Positions 43,126 to 52,506 of a DNA stretch of 64,000 nucleotides are shown piece after piece; position 1 is the first letter of the stretch, and every line of letters begins with the position of its first letter. The DNA comes from Candidatus Villigracilis proximus (GTDB lineage: Bacteria; Chloroflexota; Anaerolineae; Anaerolineales; Villigracilaceae), in assembly GCA_016715195.1 (NCBI GenBank), contig JADKBB010000006.1:62001-126000 (forward strand). The letters run 5' to 3'. Under the pieces are notes generated by a model, which did no database searches, was not told the DNA's origin, and saw only the letters and a program-made list of their open reading frames with translations. The translations under genes were made by a program, and so were the position numbers.

Positions 43126-43887
43126 ATGAAAATTATCACATGGAATATAAATGGCATTCGTGCGGCGCTTGGTAAAGACGCGTTGGAATGGGCATTTGCA
43201 CAACAGCCGGATGTGTTGTGTTTGCAGGAAGTGAAAGCCCGCCCCGAACAATTGAATGAAGAGCAACGCGCACAGTTGAAACTGCCTCATGTCTGGAATC
43301 CGGCGCAGCGCCCTGGGTACAGTGGTGTGACTTCATTTTATAAACAACAGCCGGATGAAATAGTGGTGGGAATGGGCAACGATCTGTTTGACGTGGAAGG
43401 CCGGGTCGTTCAGACCGTTCAAGCTGGTTGCCGTCTATTCAACATTTACTTCCCGAATGGGCAGAGAAGCCTTGAGCGCGTGGAATATAAATTGGCGTTC
43501 TACGCTCATTTGTTGGAGTTGTGCGATGAACTTCACCGGCGTGGAGAAAGCATTATCATTACCGGCGATTTTAATACAGCACCCATGCCGATTGATCTAA
43601 AGAATCCAAAACAAAACGAAAAGACTTCGGGCTTTTTGCCAGAAGAGCGTGAATGGGTGCAGAAATTTTTAGATCATGGATTTGTGGATGTTTATCGCAA
43701 GCTGTATCCTGAGAAAGTGCAATACACATGGTGGACGTATCGCCTGAATGCGCGTCAACGCGGCATTGGCTGGCGGATTGATTATTTCCTGATTTCAGAG
43801 AATCTCATGCCGCGCATTAAAGATGTGATCATTCACGAAGATGTGATGGGGTCAGATCACTGTCCGGTTGAGTTGGTGTTGGAATAG
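43126..43887 (+). CDS. xth: Exodeoxyribonuclease III
   Basis: 253-residue AP endonuclease/3'-5' exonuclease of the Xth family. It repairs abasic sites. Motifs: IITWNINGIRAAL, VLCLQEVKA (metal Glu), IITGDFNTAPMPIDL, WWTYRLNARQRGIGWRIDYF and GSDHCPVELVL (catalytic His). The length is normal. It is divergent from the receiver gene. Confidence 0.95.
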   Translation: MKIITWNINGIRAALGKDALEWAFAQQPDVLCLQEVKARPEQLNEEQRAQLKLPHVWNPAQRPGYSGVTSFYKQQPDEIVVGMGNDLFDVEGRVVQTVQAGCRLFNIYFPNGQRSLERVEYKLAFYAHLLELCDELHRRGESIIITGDFNTAPMPIDLKNPKQNEKTSGFLPEEREWVQKFLDHGFVDVYRKLYPEKVQYTWWTYRLNARQRGIGWRIDYFLISENLMPRIKDVIIHEDVMGSDHCPVELVLE

Positions 43888-43894
43888 AGAATAT

Positions 43895-43932
43895 AAAAAT
43901 ATCCCGCAGAGTTTCATCTGCGGGATATTTTT
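43895..43932. terminator. Bidirectional intrinsic terminator
   Basis: AAAAATATCCCGCAGA pairs with TCTGCGGGATATTTTT around GTTTCA. It lies between the convergent xth and nitronate monooxygenase genes. Confidence 0.9.
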
Positions 43933-43944
43933 ATATTGGCTGAA

Positions 43945-45402
43945 TTACATGCTGGAGACAGTGCCTTGTTGAAAAAGCGGACCAAGCAGATATCGAATCA
44001 CATCTTCTGCCGAATAACTGGTCTTGCCTTCTTTAATAAATTGTGCGGCAGATACCAGATCATCGCCTGAGGTGATGATCGGTTGTTCCACATACCCATC
44101 CTTGCGGATTTGAGGGAAGCCGGCTGTAGCCGTCAAATTATTACACAAGCAGGAACGGTTGACTGTGTCTTCGATGGCGCCGCCTTTTTTGACAAAATCA
44201 TCCACAGGTTCAGATGCACAGCGATAACCAACCGTGCCATTTTCTTTTTTGTATAGAATACGCAGAAAGCCAAGGTCACAAACTCTGGGACGCTCGCCAT
44301 AAGCTTTCGGGTCGGAGAGTGTGCCTTCCAATTTAGCAACCTTGAACGGGAAACCAGTCGGAGATGCAAGCGGACTCGTGAATACCTCGGCTTCTTCAGC
44401 TCTTACTTTTTGGAGCATACGTTTTTTTAGATCATCCCGCATTCCCGATTCATCGCATAGCGAAAAGGCTGTGCCCACTTGCACCCCGGCAGCGCCTGCG
44501 TCCAATGCGGCTTGCACCTGCTTGGGGTTGCCATATCCGCCAGCCAGCCAGAAGGGCAGACCTAATAACTTCATCTTTTCCAAATCCACGACATCTTTAT
44601 CGCCATAGATCGGCTCGCCTTTTTCATTGAAGTTTACAGTGCCGCGCGGCGGGGCATTATGACCGCCAGCAGTTGGCCCTTCGATCACGAAGCCGTCTAC
44701 AGGGCCTTCACTTCTTTTTATCAGCGCCTGCGCCAATACAACCGAAGAGATAATGGGCAGGAATTTGGGACGTTTAAGTTTCCCGACAAGTTTGGAGATT
44801 CCAGGGAATACACTTTCCGGGTCAAAGTGTATGCGGTGATCGTCTTCCTTATCTGCACCATGCACATCCACACGATAGGAGACAGGTTCGTGATTGCTTA
44901 ATTTATCGAGGATGCCAGCGACCTGAGTTGGGATGCCTGCCCCCATCAACACCACGTCCACACCGGCCAGCATGGCGCCATAGAGTGATGCCAGATTCGG
45001 CATTTGCACTTTTTCCAACAGATTGATGCCAACCACACCGGAATGTCCTTCTTTGGCAAGATAAACTTCAACGTAATTGGCAATTGCAGTGATTTGATCC
45101 AGAAACTTGGCTGGACGAATGCTATATGCACCGGGTGTTTTGTAGGGTGTCTCGGGGGTTTTCCCGCCGGGAGTGTAATAGCGGTTGATGATGGCTTGCA
45201 CGGGTTCCGGCAATGCAAAATTTTCCAACGCGCGGCGGACATGCCCGCTAAGATCGCCATCCATTAAGCGGCTTGCCAGTACGCGGCTGATGCCTGTTCC
45301 TGATACAACGCCCAATTGCCCTAATTGTGAAACTGCTTTTGCCAGTCGCCAATCTGAAATGGCGACCCCCATGCCGCCCTGAATTAACTTTGGTAGTTGC
45401 AT
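43945..45402 (-). CDS. Nitronate monooxygenase-family FMN enzyme
   Basis: 485-residue TIM-barrel flavoprotein of the 2-nitropropane dioxygenase/NMO group. It starts LPKLIQGGMGVAISDWRLAKAVSQ. The catalytic His motif is VIEGPTAGGHNAPPRG and the FMN phosphate part is FWLAGGYGNPKQVQAALDAGAAGVQVGTAF. A long C-terminal extension has several Cys (GTVGYRCASEP, SCLCNNLTAT), which is seen in a subgroup near PfaD. The physiological substrate is unknown. Confidence 0.88.
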   Translation of the reverse strand: MQLPKLIQGGMGVAISDWRLAKAVSQLGQLGVVSGTGISRVLASRLMDGDLSGHVRRALENFALPEPVQAIINRYYTPGGKTPETPYKTPGAYSIRPAKFLDQITAIANYVEVYLAKEGHSGVVGINLLEKVQMPNLASLYGAMLAGVDVVLMGAGIPTQVAGILDKLSNHEPVSYRVDVHGADKEDDHRIHFDPESVFPGISKLVGKLKRPKFLPIISSVVLAQALIKRSEGPVDGFVIEGPTAGGHNAPPRGTVNFNEKGEPIYGDKDVVDLEKMKLLGLPFWLAGGYGNPKQVQAALDAGAAGVQVGTAFSLCDESGMRDDLKKRMLQKVRAEEAEVFTSPLASPTGFPFKVAKLEGTLSDPKAYGERPRVCDLGFLRILYKKENGTVGYRCASEPVDDFVKKGGAIEDTVNRSCLCNNLTATAGFPQIRKDGYVEQPIITSGDDLVSAAQFIKEGKTSYSAEDVIRYLLGPLFQQGTVSSM

Positions 45403-45730
45403 TGTCGCTCCATTTTATTAAAATTAAAATTCATCAAACCATGCTGGACATGGCTGTTTCTATAATAACCCCGATTTTGATGGAGCGTTCCTAATTTTTA
45501 TGGATTAATCTGATACACATTTAAGCCAAATCAATAATAAGCAGGGGGGCGTAAAAAACGACCCGGTTTCGCTTTTTAACTCACCTTATGCAGCATAACT
45601 CCGAAGGAGTGAAATGATTCTAGAATCAACGCAAAAATTCGCCCAACCCCGAAGGGGTGTCATGTCATCCCTTCAGGATTTGGGGACTCTGCGCCACAAT
45701 TCTATAATCGTGCCATCCCTATGGGATTGT
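45403..45730. repeat. Intergenic stretch with degenerate CCGAAGG repeats
   Basis: 328 bases without a gene. From about 45598 it holds short units of one degenerate palindrome type: CTCCGAAGGAGTGAAATG, CCCCGAAGGGGTGTCATG, and CATCCCTTCAGGAT / CATCCCTATGGGAT. Similar arrays are common in Bacteroidetes and Chloroflexi intergenic DNA. The remainder is featureless. Confidence 0.6.
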
Positions 45731-46714
45731 TTACTGCGTAACATCAGCTTTTATTTTTTTTGTAGCAAGCTTTTTAACGGGCTGTGCCGGAGTGATTTCG
45801 ATACGATCCAAATCTGTGTCATCCCATGAAGCAGGATCGTTGAGTGATTCCAAATGAGTGAATACAGTTACACTCTTCAACACATTGCGAATATCCGCTT
45901 CGATGCTTTCCAACAGCCGATGCCCGCGTTGTACCGTCCATTTGCCGGGGACGATGATGTGCAGTGATACAAATTTCCGTGATCCTGATTCACGGGTGCG
46001 CAGCGCGTGATACTGCACGCCGTCTTGCATGTAGGGCATCAATGCGTCGCGCACAAGATTTTGATCGCTGGCAGATAAAGCGGTATCCATCAATCCCAAT
46101 GCAGACATGCGGACGATGCGAACGCCTGACCAGATAATATTCGCGGCCACAAGAAAGGCGACGACGGGATCGAGTCTTTCCCAGCCGGTAATTGCCACTG
46201 CTCCCACGCCTGCCAGCACACCGACGGAAGTCCAGACATCGGTCATTAGATGATGGGCGTTGGCTTCAAGCGTGATGGAGTTATATTGTTTGCTGGCGCG
46301 CAGTAATATAAGCGCGACGACCAGGTTGATGAGAGAGGCAGCAACTGATACGCCCAAGCCCAGCCCGACCTGTTCCAGTGGTTTCGGTGTGATCAAGCGT
46401 GGAATTGCTGTGATGACGATACTGACAGCCGCAATGAGAATTAAAGTCCCTTCGACGCCGCTTGAGAAGTATTCTGCTTTGCTATGCCCGTAAGCATGGT
46501 CTTCATCGGCGGGACGGGCGGCAATGGTTAACATGGCCAGTGCCATGAGCGCGCCGACAAGGTTTACCAGGGACTCTAATGCGTCAGAAAGCAAGCCGAC
46601 TGAGCCAGTCAAAAGGTAGGCAGTGGTTTTGAGTGCAATCGTCAGGACGGCTGCACCAATGGAAAGCCACGCAAAGCGTGTAAGAAATAGGCGGTCTGTA
46701 TGTTCAGATGTCAT
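45731..46714 (-). CDS. Cation diffusion facilitator (CDF) metal transporter
   Basis: 327 residues with six membrane helices and a cytoplasmic C-terminal domain. It probably exports Zn, Fe or Mn in exchange for protons. Metal sites: DALESLVNLVGA in helix 2 (D/E..), the loop HAYGHSKAEYFSSGVEGTLI, and HHLMTDVWTSVGVLAG in helix 5 (HxxxD). The tail has HALRTRESGSRKFVSLHIIVPGKW, typical of the CDF dimer domain. Metal specificity cannot be read. Confidence 0.92.
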   Translation of the reverse strand: MTSEHTDRLFLTRFAWLSIGAAVLTIALKTTAYLLTGSVGLLSDALESLVNLVGALMALAMLTIAARPADEDHAYGHSKAEYFSSGVEGTLILIAAVSIVITAIPRLITPKPLEQVGLGLGVSVAASLINLVVALILLRASKQYNSITLEANAHHLMTDVWTSVGVLAGVGAVAITGWERLDPVVAFLVAANIIWSGVRIVRMSALGLMDTALSASDQNLVRDALMPYMQDGVQYHALRTRESGSRKFVSLHIIVPGKWTVQRGHRLLESIEADIRNVLKSVTVFTHLESLNDPASWDDTDLDRIEITPAQPVKKLATKKIKADVTQ

Positions 46715-46916
46715 AGTTTAGTTTTCCATTATAAGCAAAAGTGCAAGCAACGGCAGTGACATTCGTTCCAATCTGCCGGAAGATGAGTTGTTTACAGTTG
46801 ATTCTCAAAGGTGGAATCAAGCCCGATTGTTTTTGCGGGCAGTTTTCGGCTAAAAAAGAGGCGTATTAGAGAATCATATAAAATTTCTCATATACGCGTC
46901 GTCTAAGGGCATGGCT

Positions 46917-46950
46917 TGGTATAATCGAGTCGCAAGTCAAATTTGGAGGA
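46917..46950 (+). promoter_or_regulatory. ftsH promoter and ribosome binding site
   Basis: TGGTATAAT at 46917-46925 is a perfect extended -10 box. GGAGG at 46946-46950 lies five bases before the GTG at 46955 and decides the start. Confidence 0.65.
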
Positions 46951-46954
46951 TTCT

Positions 46955-48820
46955 GTGAATTCCCGTACCCAATCATTTTTTGTGTATTTCCTTCTGATCG
47001 TCGCCATCGGCGCCATGTTTTACATGGGTTTTCGAGAGAATACCAATGTAACAGAACCATTGACTATTAATCAAGTGGCTCAAGCCGTGAAAGATGGTAA
47101 GGTCGCCCAGATCATTATTAAGAGCGATGATACTTTTACCGTGGTGTATACCAATGGCACAGAAGAAGAAGGCGTTGAATCTCGTAAGGAGCCAAATGCT
47201 ACATTGGTAGATCAGCTTAGCAGCCTTGGCGTTACGCAAGAACAATTAGCCCCTGAAATCGTTACTGTTGAAGTTCGTGCGCCTTCCGCTTGGGGAGGTG
47301 TCTTAAGCGGTGCGTTATATCTGCTGCCTGTCTTGTTTATGGGTGGTGTGCTCTGGTTTATTTTCCGTCAGGCGCAGGGCAGTAATAACGCGGCCATGTC
47401 CTTTGGTAAAAGCCGTGCCCGTATGTTCAGCGGTGAGCATCCCACTGTCACCTTTGCTGATGTGGCGGGCGCGGAAGAGTCAAAACAGGAACTGGCGGAA
47501 ATCGTTGAGTTTCTGAAAGAGCCGCAGAAGTTTATTCAATTGGGTGCGCGCATTCCGAAGGGTGTTTTATTGGTTGGCCCTCCCGGAACGGGCAAGACCC
47601 TCTTGGCGAAGGCTGTCTCTGGTGAAGCGGGTGTGCCTTTCTTCTCCATTTCTGGTTCTGAGTTCGTTGAGATGTTTGTGGGTGTGGGCGCAAGCCGTGT
47701 GCGCGATCTTTTTGATCAGGCCAAGAGACATTCACCCTGTATTATTTTCGTAGATGAAATTGACGCCGTAGGCCGCCAGCGTGGAGCGGGACTCGGCGGT
47801 TCGCACGATGAACGCGAGCAGACTTTGAATCAAATGCTCGTTGAAATGGATGGTTTCGATACTGACACCAATGTCATTATCATCGCCGCCACCAATCGTC
47901 CTGATATTTTGGATCCTGCACTTTTGCGCCCCGGCCGCTTTGACCGCCGCGTGACGCTTGACCGGCCTGATATGAAGGGCCGTGAGGCAATCTTAAAAGT
48001 TCATTCCAAAGGCAAGCCATTGGAACCCGAAGTTGATCTCGGTACTGTGGCGCGCGGTACACCCGGTTTTGTGGGTGCCGACCTTGAGAACCTTGTTAAT
48101 GAGGCCGCAATTCTTGCCGCTCGTCGTAATAAGAAGTCCATTGGTCAATCTGAAATGGAAGAAGCGATTGAGCGTGTTGTGATGGGACCTGAGCGCAAAT
48201 CTCGTTTGATCTCGGAAGAAGAGAAGCGCATCATTGCCTATCATGAAGCGGGTCATGCTGTGGCAATGAATGCCATCGCTGAGTCAGATCCGGTTCAAAA
48301 GATCACCATCGTGGGTCGTGGTCAAGCCGGCGGACTTACCTGGTATCGTCCAGAAGAAGACCGCATCCTGACCTCACGCAAGAAGATGACGGCGGCGCTC
48401 GTTGGTCTGCTTGGCGGGCGTGTTGCTGAAGAACTTGTATTTGATGATGTCACCTCAGGCGCTTCCAATGATCTTGAGCGTGTAACACAAATGGCACGCA
48501 CCATGGTAACCCGCCTCGGTATGTCTAGTGAGCTGGGTTTGATGACCTACGGTAAAAAAGAGGAAATGATCTTCCTGGGTCGTGAAATTTCTGAACAACG
48601 CGACTACTCAGAGTTGGTAGCCCAGAAGATTGATGTCGAAGTCCGCAAGCTCGTGGATGACGCCTACAAGGTTACCAAGAAGATTTTGACAAAATACCGC
48701 AAGGAATTGGACACGCTTGCCAAACGACTTCTCGAAGTTGAATCTGTCAACCGTGCTGAATTCGAAGCGATCTTCCCTCCGCCTCATACTCGCAAGAGCG
48801 GTACACCGCAGATCCCATAA
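46955..48820 (+). CDS. ftsH: ATP-dependent zinc metalloprotease FtsH
   Basis: Membrane protease that degrades misfolded membrane proteins and short-lived regulators; hexameric. There are two N-terminal helices around an external domain (YFLLIVAIGAMFYMGF... ALYLLPVLFMGGVLWFIF), then AAA: Walker A GPPGTGKT, Walker B CIIFVDEID, pore FSISGSEFVEMFVGVGASRV, SRH NRPDILDPALLRPGRFDR; then the peptidase with AYHEAGHAVA. It is 621 residues from the GTG start at 46955, chosen by GGAGG. Length and order are fully typical. Confidence 0.97.
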   Translation: MNSRTQSFFVYFLLIVAIGAMFYMGFRENTNVTEPLTINQVAQAVKDGKVAQIIIKSDDTFTVVYTNGTEEEGVESRKEPNATLVDQLSSLGVTQEQLAPEIVTVEVRAPSAWGGVLSGALYLLPVLFMGGVLWFIFRQAQGSNNAAMSFGKSRARMFSGEHPTVTFADVAGAEESKQELAEIVEFLKEPQKFIQLGARIPKGVLLVGPPGTGKTLLAKAVSGEAGVPFFSISGSEFVEMFVGVGASRVRDLFDQAKRHSPCIIFVDEIDAVGRQRGAGLGGSHDEREQTLNQMLVEMDGFDTDTNVIIIAATNRPDILDPALLRPGRFDRRVTLDRPDMKGREAILKVHSKGKPLEPEVDLGTVARGTPGFVGADLENLVNEAAILAARRNKKSIGQSEMEEAIERVVMGPERKSRLISEEEKRIIAYHEAGHAVAMNAIAESDPVQKITIVGRGQAGGLTWYRPEEDRILTSRKKMTAALVGLLGGRVAEELVFDDVTSGASNDLERVTQMARTMVTRLGMSSELGLMTYGKKEEMIFLGREISEQRDYSELVAQKIDVEVRKLVDDAYKVTKKILTKYRKELDTLAKRLLEVESVNRAEFEAIFPPPHTRKSGTPQIP

Positions 48821-48825
48821 AAAAT

Positions 48826-48863
48826 AAAAAAATAGGCTTCCGAAATGGAAGCCTATTTTTTTT
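48826..48863. terminator. Bidirectional intrinsic terminator after ftsH
   Basis: AAAAAATAGGCTTCC / GGAAGCCTATTTTTTT stem with a short loop. It is directly followed by three copies of ACAAAACT (48865-48888). Confidence 0.9.
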
Positions 48864-48885
48864 ACAAAACTACAAAACTACAAAA

Positions 48886-50588
48886 CTACTTTCCGCCTTC
48901 TTTGTGCTGTCTTACCAATTCACGGCGCAGGATCTTTCCGACTGTCGTCTTGGGTAGTTCACTGCGGAATTCATAATGAGTGGGGACTTTATACGGAGCA
49001 AGATGTTCCTTACAGAATGCTTTGAGTTCCGCTTCTGTTAAAGTTTCGCCAGGCTTGACCACGATCCACGCTTTGACCGTCTCGCCGCGCTGCGGGTCAG
49101 GGAATACCGCCCACGCCAACTTCCAACACTTTGGGATGATCCATGATGGCCTCTTCCACTTCACGCGGCCATACCTGGAATCCGCCGGGCTTGATGAGTT
49201 CCTTCTTGCGGTCAACGATGTAGAAATAGCCGTCTTCATCCATGCGGGCGATGTCGCCGGTATAGAGCCAGACCTTGCCGTCTTTCATCTCGCGCAGACT
49301 ATTGGCTGTTTCAGTGGGCATGTTGTGATACCCCTTCATCACCTGCGGCCCGTTGATAATGATCTCGCCGATCTCGCCTTGCGGCATTTCGGTTTCGCCA
49401 TCGTCAAGGCTGATAAGCTTCACTTCCACATCGGGCAACGGCATACCGATTGAGCCGATTTTATTTTCGCCCGCCAGCGGATTGCAGTGCGTAGCGGTTG
49501 GCGCTTCAGAAAGGCCATAGCCCTCAAACACTTTGCCGCCAGTTAACTTCTCAAATTGTTCCTTCGTTTCGCGCATCAATGGAGCCGATCCAGAGATACA
49601 AGCCTTGATGGAGGAAAGATTATATTTGCCGGCTTTTACATCGGGATGATTATTGATGCCGTTGTACAGCAGCGGAACACCGGGGAAAATGGTCGCCTTG
49701 AATTTGCTGATGTTATCCAGCACATCTTTCAAGTCACGTGCGTTTGGCACCATCACCATGCTTGCGCCATTCGCCATTGCGAAATTCATTCCCGCCACCA
49801 TGCCGTAGACATGGAATAGCGGAATTCCCATCAACACCACTTCTTTGCCTGGCTCAAGCCCGGGCATCCATGATTTGATCTGGAGTGTGTTTGCAACCAC
49901 ATTGCGGTGCATGGCAACTGCGCCCTTGGGCACGCCCGTTGTTCCGCCGGAATATTGGAAGAGCGCCGTATCGTCAGGAGATACTTCAATATTCGGCTTT
50001 GCAGAGTTTGCGTGTTTCGCGAGCAGGTCTTTCATCCATACATCACCGTCTGCAAGTGAACCTATACGGTCACCTTCCTTCTTTTCTTTTGCAAGTGTGA
50101 ACAACAATCGCAATATGGGCGGTAGTGTCTCTTTAATATTGGTGACAATGATCTTTTTAAGTTTGGATCTTTCCTGCGCCTTCTTTACTTTGTCGTAAAA
50201 ACGACTCATTGTGAACATTACTTCAATGTTCGCATCGTTCACAGGCATGATGATCTCATCCACTGGGTAGGTGGGATTCACTGCCACCACTGCCGCACCT
50301 GCTTTGAGAATGCCATAATAGGCAATCACAAATTGCGGCGTATTCGGCATGAAAATTCCCACCCGATCTCCCTTTTTTCACACCCATCTCAACGAGTGCG
50401 GCTGCCATGTGGTCGGTGAGCGCATTCATCTCGCGGTATGAAATGACCGCGCCCTTAAAAATCGTACAGGCACGGTCAGGATAATTTCGCGCAGCTTCCT
50501 CTAAAAAATAAAACAGCGGCGCTTTTGGATAATTAATTGTTTGCGGTACACCCTTGTCGTAATTTGCAAGCCACGGACTGTTGTTCAT
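48886..50588 (-). CDS. fadD: Long-chain acyl-CoA synthetase (AMP-forming), two frameshifts
   Basis: Activates fatty acids to acyl-CoA by way of acyl-AMP. Rejoined length is about 567 residues. It starts MNNSPWLANYDKGVPQTINY after GGAGGAGC, with the P-loop YSGGTTGVPKGAV, EGYGLSEAPTATHCNP, VWLYTGDIARMDEDGY and KELIKPGGFQVWPREVEE; the conserved C-terminal Lys is in PKTTVGKILRRELV. Frame breaks are an extra A in an A6 run near 50373-50378 and an extra C in CCC near 49107. All motifs are intact. Confidence 0.9.
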
Positions 50589-50634
50589 AGTTGCTCCTCC
50601 TTTAAGGAATATGTGAAGTATATACAATCAAGAA

Positions 50635-51561
50635 TCAAAAGTCAATCAATTGGCGGATGTTTTTTTCGATCTCCATCTCCATACCCTTTTCGACCCTGAA
50701 CCACATAATATCTCGATCGGACTCTTTGAACCAGTTTGCCTGTCGTCTGACGAAGATGCGAGTTACGCGTCTCATCTCAACTTTTGCCTGCTCCAGTGTC
50801 AATTCACCTTTGATTACTCTGACGCATTCCCGATACCCGATGGCCGACATGCTTGGCAGAGTGGATGGATACCCTTTCTCAAGCAGACCTTTCACCTCGT
50901 CCAGAAATCCATTTGCAAACATCAAGTCAATGCGTTCATCCACGCGCTGATACAATTCTTCCCGCGGACGGTTCAAACCGATGGTAATTAAATGATAAGG
51001 CGATTCGACCTTCCCGCGTTGATCTGAGAATTTTCTGCCTGTCGTTAAGATGACTTCCAAAGCGCGGATCGTTCGCCTTACATTGCGGGCATCTATTTTT
51101 GAGGCTGCTTCAGGGTCAAGAATCTCTAGCTTAGCGTGTAGCCAATCAAGCCCTCTTTCCTCTTTCATCTTTTCCAGCTCAACCCGTAATCGTTCATCTG
51201 CAATAACCTCAGGCGGAGTCCAGCCCTGTGTCACCGCGCGGACGTATTGTCCCGTGCCGCCCACCAGAAAGGGGAGTTTTCCGCGTGCGTGAATATCTGC
51301 GATGAGTTCCTTCGCCTTTTCCTGAAAGACCGCCAGACTTAATGTTTCATCTGGATTAACGATATCAATTAAATAATGAGGCGCACGCGCCATTTCCTCT
51401 TTTGAAGGCTTGGCTGTGCCAATGTCCATGCCGCGATAGAAGAGGCGTGAATCGGCAGAGATGATCTCGCCGTTCATTCTTTCGGCAAGTTGAATGGCGA
51501 GTTCTGTTTTACCGACTGCGGTCGGACCGATGATGAGGATAAGAGGAAGTTTATGCTGCAT
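50635..51561 (-). CDS. miaA: tRNA dimethylallyltransferase
   Basis: 308 residues. Transfers the dimethylallyl group to A37 of tRNAs reading U-starting codons. P-loop GPTAVGKTELAIQ, MNGEIISADSRLFYRGMDIGTAKPS, PFLVGGTGQYVRAVTQGW, DARNVRRTIRALEVI and RVTRIFVRRQANWF all match MiaA. The start is close to the DUF3592 gene upstream, so they are probably co-transcribed. Confidence 0.95.
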   Translation of the reverse strand: MQHKLPLILIIGPTAVGKTELAIQLAERMNGEIISADSRLFYRGMDIGTAKPSKEEMARAPHYLIDIVNPDETLSLAVFQEKAKELIADIHARGKLPFLVGGTGQYVRAVTQGWTPPEVIADERLRVELEKMKEERGLDWLHAKLEILDPEAASKIDARNVRRTIRALEVILTTGRKFSDQRGKVESPYHLITIGLNRPREELYQRVDERIDLMFANGFLDEVKGLLEKGYPSTLPSMSAIGYRECVRVIKGELTLEQAKVEMRRVTRIFVRRQANWFKESDRDIMWFRVEKGMEMEIEKNIRQLIDF

Positions 51562-51579
51562 TCTTTTGGCTGCTTGCCA

Positions 51580-52008
51580 TTATCTTTCCAGAACTGATTC
51601 TGCGGGATTCGCGGGGTTGTAATAGACAGGTACGCTGGCTCCAACAGGATAACGTGCCACGGTTGCCTGCGGCTGGCCTGCAACACGCGCACTTAAAAAT
51701 TGTTCACCGGCCCTAATGGTCTGGCCTTGAAAGCCTTGTCCATTAACAACATATTGATAGATGACCACGGGATAGGTCTTATGGCTTTGCCCGATGCGTT
51801 TTGATTGTATTGTAGACATAAGGACTGTGCCTGTTACTGCCGGCCAGGTTTGTGCTGTCTGACGATAGGCTGTGCTTTTCTGGTTGCGTTTGTAAAAAAA
51901 GAAACCTATTCCGCCAATGACCAAAATGGGTATGATGATACTGCACACTACACCTGCAATGCCTGCAAACACGCCAATACCTGTAATGATCCAATTAAGA
52001 TTATCCAT
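51580..52008 (-). CDS. DUF3592-type membrane protein
   Basis: 142 residues. One N-terminal membrane helix (GVVCSIIIPILVIGGIGFFFY), then a beta-rich domain WPAVTGTVLMSTIQ, YPVVIYQYVVNGQGFQGQTIRAG, YPVGASVPVYYNPANPAESVLE, the usual DUF3592 pattern. The function of the family is unknown. GGAGAGC precedes the ATG. Confidence 0.82.
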   Translation of the reverse strand: MDNLNWIITGIGVFAGIAGVVCSIIIPILVIGGIGFFFYKRNQKSTAYRQTAQTWPAVTGTVLMSTIQSKRIGQSHKTYPVVIYQYVVNGQGFQGQTIRAGEQFLSARVAGQPQATVARYPVGASVPVYYNPANPAESVLER

Positions 52009-52037
52009 GGTGCTCTCCTTTTTAATAAAAGATTAAA

Positions 52038-52103
52038 TTTTTTTTTTGGGGGGGGGGGGGGGGGGAATTTAAAGGGTTTTTTTTGGTCCCTTTTCCCCGG
52101 GGG
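52038..52103. other. Low-quality homopolymer stretch (10 T, 18 G), probable assembly artefact
   Basis: T x10 then G x18, then AATTTAAAGGG, T x8, GGTCCC, TTTT, CCCCGGGGG. The content does not look biological and looks like an unresolved or wrongly joined read end. It also forms the last 10 to 15 codons of the small membrane protein on the minus strand. Confidence 0.65.
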
Positions 52104-52416
52104 AGTTTGTTAATCCGATTTGTTTTCTCTTTTCCAGCCGGCGTGCGATAAATCCGCATGTGACTGCAAAAATGATGCCAATAAATAGATCGAGAAATAG
52201 ATTTGGAAGATTGAAGAAACTATGGAAGGCAAATCCACCTTGCTCGAAGAAAACCAGCGGGAAGCCGGCACGCGCAATATCGTCAGCGCAGAAATCAACT
52301 CCCAGCAGGGCTGGCAGGCCACAGTCGGATAAAAGATGCGCGGCAATGACGTTGATGAGGAAGAAGCTCAAGAGTCCGATCGAAAATCCTTTGAGAAATG
52401 TGCGGGAGAGGGTCAT
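52069..52416 (-). CDS. Small predicted membrane protein (C-terminus doubtful)
   Basis: 115 residues with two or three hydrophobic segments (FSIGLLSFFLINVIAAHLL, LFLDLFIGIIFAVTCGFIA). An external loop has Cys pairs (SDCGLPALLGVDFCADD). No family is recognised. The final residues, LTNSPGEKGPKKTL, are read from the homopolymer-rich stretch and may be wrong. Confidence 0.55.
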   Translation of the reverse strand: MTLSRTFLKGFSIGLLSFFLINVIAAHLLSDCGLPALLGVDFCADDIARAGFPLVFFEQGGFAFHSFFNLPNLFLDLFIGIIFAVTCGFIARRLEKRKQIGLTNSPGEKGPKKTL

Positions 52417-52506
52417 GTCAAAATAATTTCCTGTTTTTATGATTTGGCCATCTTTCTGGTAAACTCTTGAAAATATCCATTTATTTTAGCACTGAGGTGA
52501 GCAATT

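Noticed and set aside
45403..45730. CRISPR array in the repeat-rich intergenic stretch
   Set aside because: Units are short, degenerate and unevenly spaced, with no spacer-like uniformity and no cas genes.
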